NCBI GenBank assembly: GCA_902801155.1 | Contig: CADCHG010000001.1 | Coordinates: 124,001-188,000 of the forward strand | From: an uncultured Prevotellaceae bacterium | Lineage (GTDB): Bacteria > Bacteroidota > Bacteroidia > Bacteroidales > Bacteroidaceae | Length of the DNA: 64,000 bases | Reading direction: 5' to 3' | Part shown: positions 63,667 through 64,000 of the stretch, piece after piece | Numbering within the stretch: position 1 is the stretch's first letter | Layout of the letters: every line of letters begins with the position of its first letter | The notes under the pieces: model-generated | What the model saw: the letters and a program-made list of their open reading frames with translations, nothing else | Told to the model about the DNA's origin: nothing | Databases searched by the model: none | Position numbers and translations under genes: made by a program

Positions 63667-64000
63667 TCAACGCTACAGAAGAATGATGGGAATCCCTCTA
63701 CTGTTGCCACCTTCGTCTCTACCTCTCCTGTGTTGATGTCAACTGTTGAGAAGCCGTTGTATTCGTCGTTTGCCGAGCCGTAAACCATCTTATTGCCATA
63801 GCGCCCCATGGCAACGCCATGTCCGTTAGAACGTGGAAGTCCTTCTATAACCTTTGCGGTCTTGTTGTAAAGGTCAATCAATACAGGAACACCGATACGT
63901 GCAAGGTATGTGTTGGTGTTTGTTGGGTCAAGGGCATAGGCATAACCGTATGCGTACATCTTTCCATTGCCGACATAACGGCACATCAGCAGCACGTTGA
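63663..64000 (-). CDS. DUF4374-type protein, 3' part only
   Basis: About 112 codons at the window edge; the frame is open to base 64000, so the start is missing. The visible part (GKMYAYGYAYALDPTNTNTYLA, then GVPVLIDLYNKTAKVIEGLP and VDINTGEVETKVATVEGFPS) has the repeated strand pattern of a beta-propeller and resembles the C-terminal part of DUF4374 proteins, secreted proteins often found near TonB-dependent receptors for iron or haem in Bacteroidetes. The final residues FFCSVE may be the natural end. Confidence 0.6.
   Translation of the reverse strand, partial: NVLLMCRYVGNGKMYAYGYAYALDPTNTNTYLARIGVPVLIDLYNKTAKVIEGLPRSNGHGVAMGRYGNKMVYGSANDEYNGFSTVDINTGEVETKVATVEGFPSFFCSVE

Overview
The window looks like a chromosomal segment of a gut or rumen Bacteroidales bacterium, most likely Prevotella/Segatella. 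The signs are Bacteroidetes-type promoters (TTTG about 20 bases upstream of TAnnTTTG), weak Shine-Dalgarno sequences, a SusC fragment, DUF5683 and DUF4374-type genes, a C-terminal sorting-type tail on a secreted enzyme, and a typical surE-parA-parB-DUF5683-mltD-relA/spoT neighbourhood. The genus is an inference; there is no rRNA gene in the window.

Layout. (1) 1-12248, all minus strand: an AT-rich surface-polysaccharide cluster with a Wzm/Wzt ABC exporter, a deoxy-amino-sugar cassette (4,6-dehydratase, aminotransferase, PglD-like acetyltransferase, CBS-nucleotidyltransferase), four glycosyltransferases, a cut-off acyltransferase and an FdtB-like aminotransferase. (2) 12362-21797: housekeeping genes (BASS-family transporter, RelA/SpoT, MltD, DUF5683 protein, ParB, ParA, then divergent SurE and LpxB). 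(3) 21891-27429: a lipoprotein, a 363-bp inverted-repeat element, a porin, and a Dcu transporter coupled to a lipoprotein. (4) 27430-33815: an L-rhamnose operon (rhaB, rhaA, MFS transporter, rhaD) with an agmatine-deiminase-family gene inserted between inverted GC-rich repeats. (5) 34126-40744: NhaD-type antiporter, PAP2 phosphatase and a giant PL11 rhamnogalacturonan lyase. (6) 40788-49578: a six-gene defence-type operon. (7) 50490-62417: GDSL hydrolase, tandem GH43, GH2, GH43, GH29, L-rhamnose mutarotase and GH97. (8) 62857-64000: SusC and other gene remnants and a DUF4374-like 3' end.

Functionally, regions 4, 5 and 7 make one theme: PL11 cuts the rhamnogalacturonan-I backbone, GH2/GH43/GH29/GH97 and the esterase trim its galactan, arabinan, fucose and other side chains, and the mutarotase plus the rha operon feed L-rhamnose into metabolism.

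The most striking item is the defence operon, which sits inside this pectin theme. A type III-like adenine methyltransferase (Mod) and helicase-nuclease (Res) are translationally coupled to a 70-residue protein, a DndD-like SMC ATPase, a protein joining a DndE-like N-terminus to a HerA-type ATPase, and a solo domain resembling the DNA-sulfur-binding domain of McrA-type enzymes. No phosphorothioation chemistry genes (dndA/dndC) are present. Its promoter precedes a leader of about 280 nt with mutually exclusive hairpins. Two unrelated-sequence but same-architecture inverted-repeat elements (22639-23001 and 50006-50330) and several GC-rich dispersed repeats next to start codons are the other unexplained structures.
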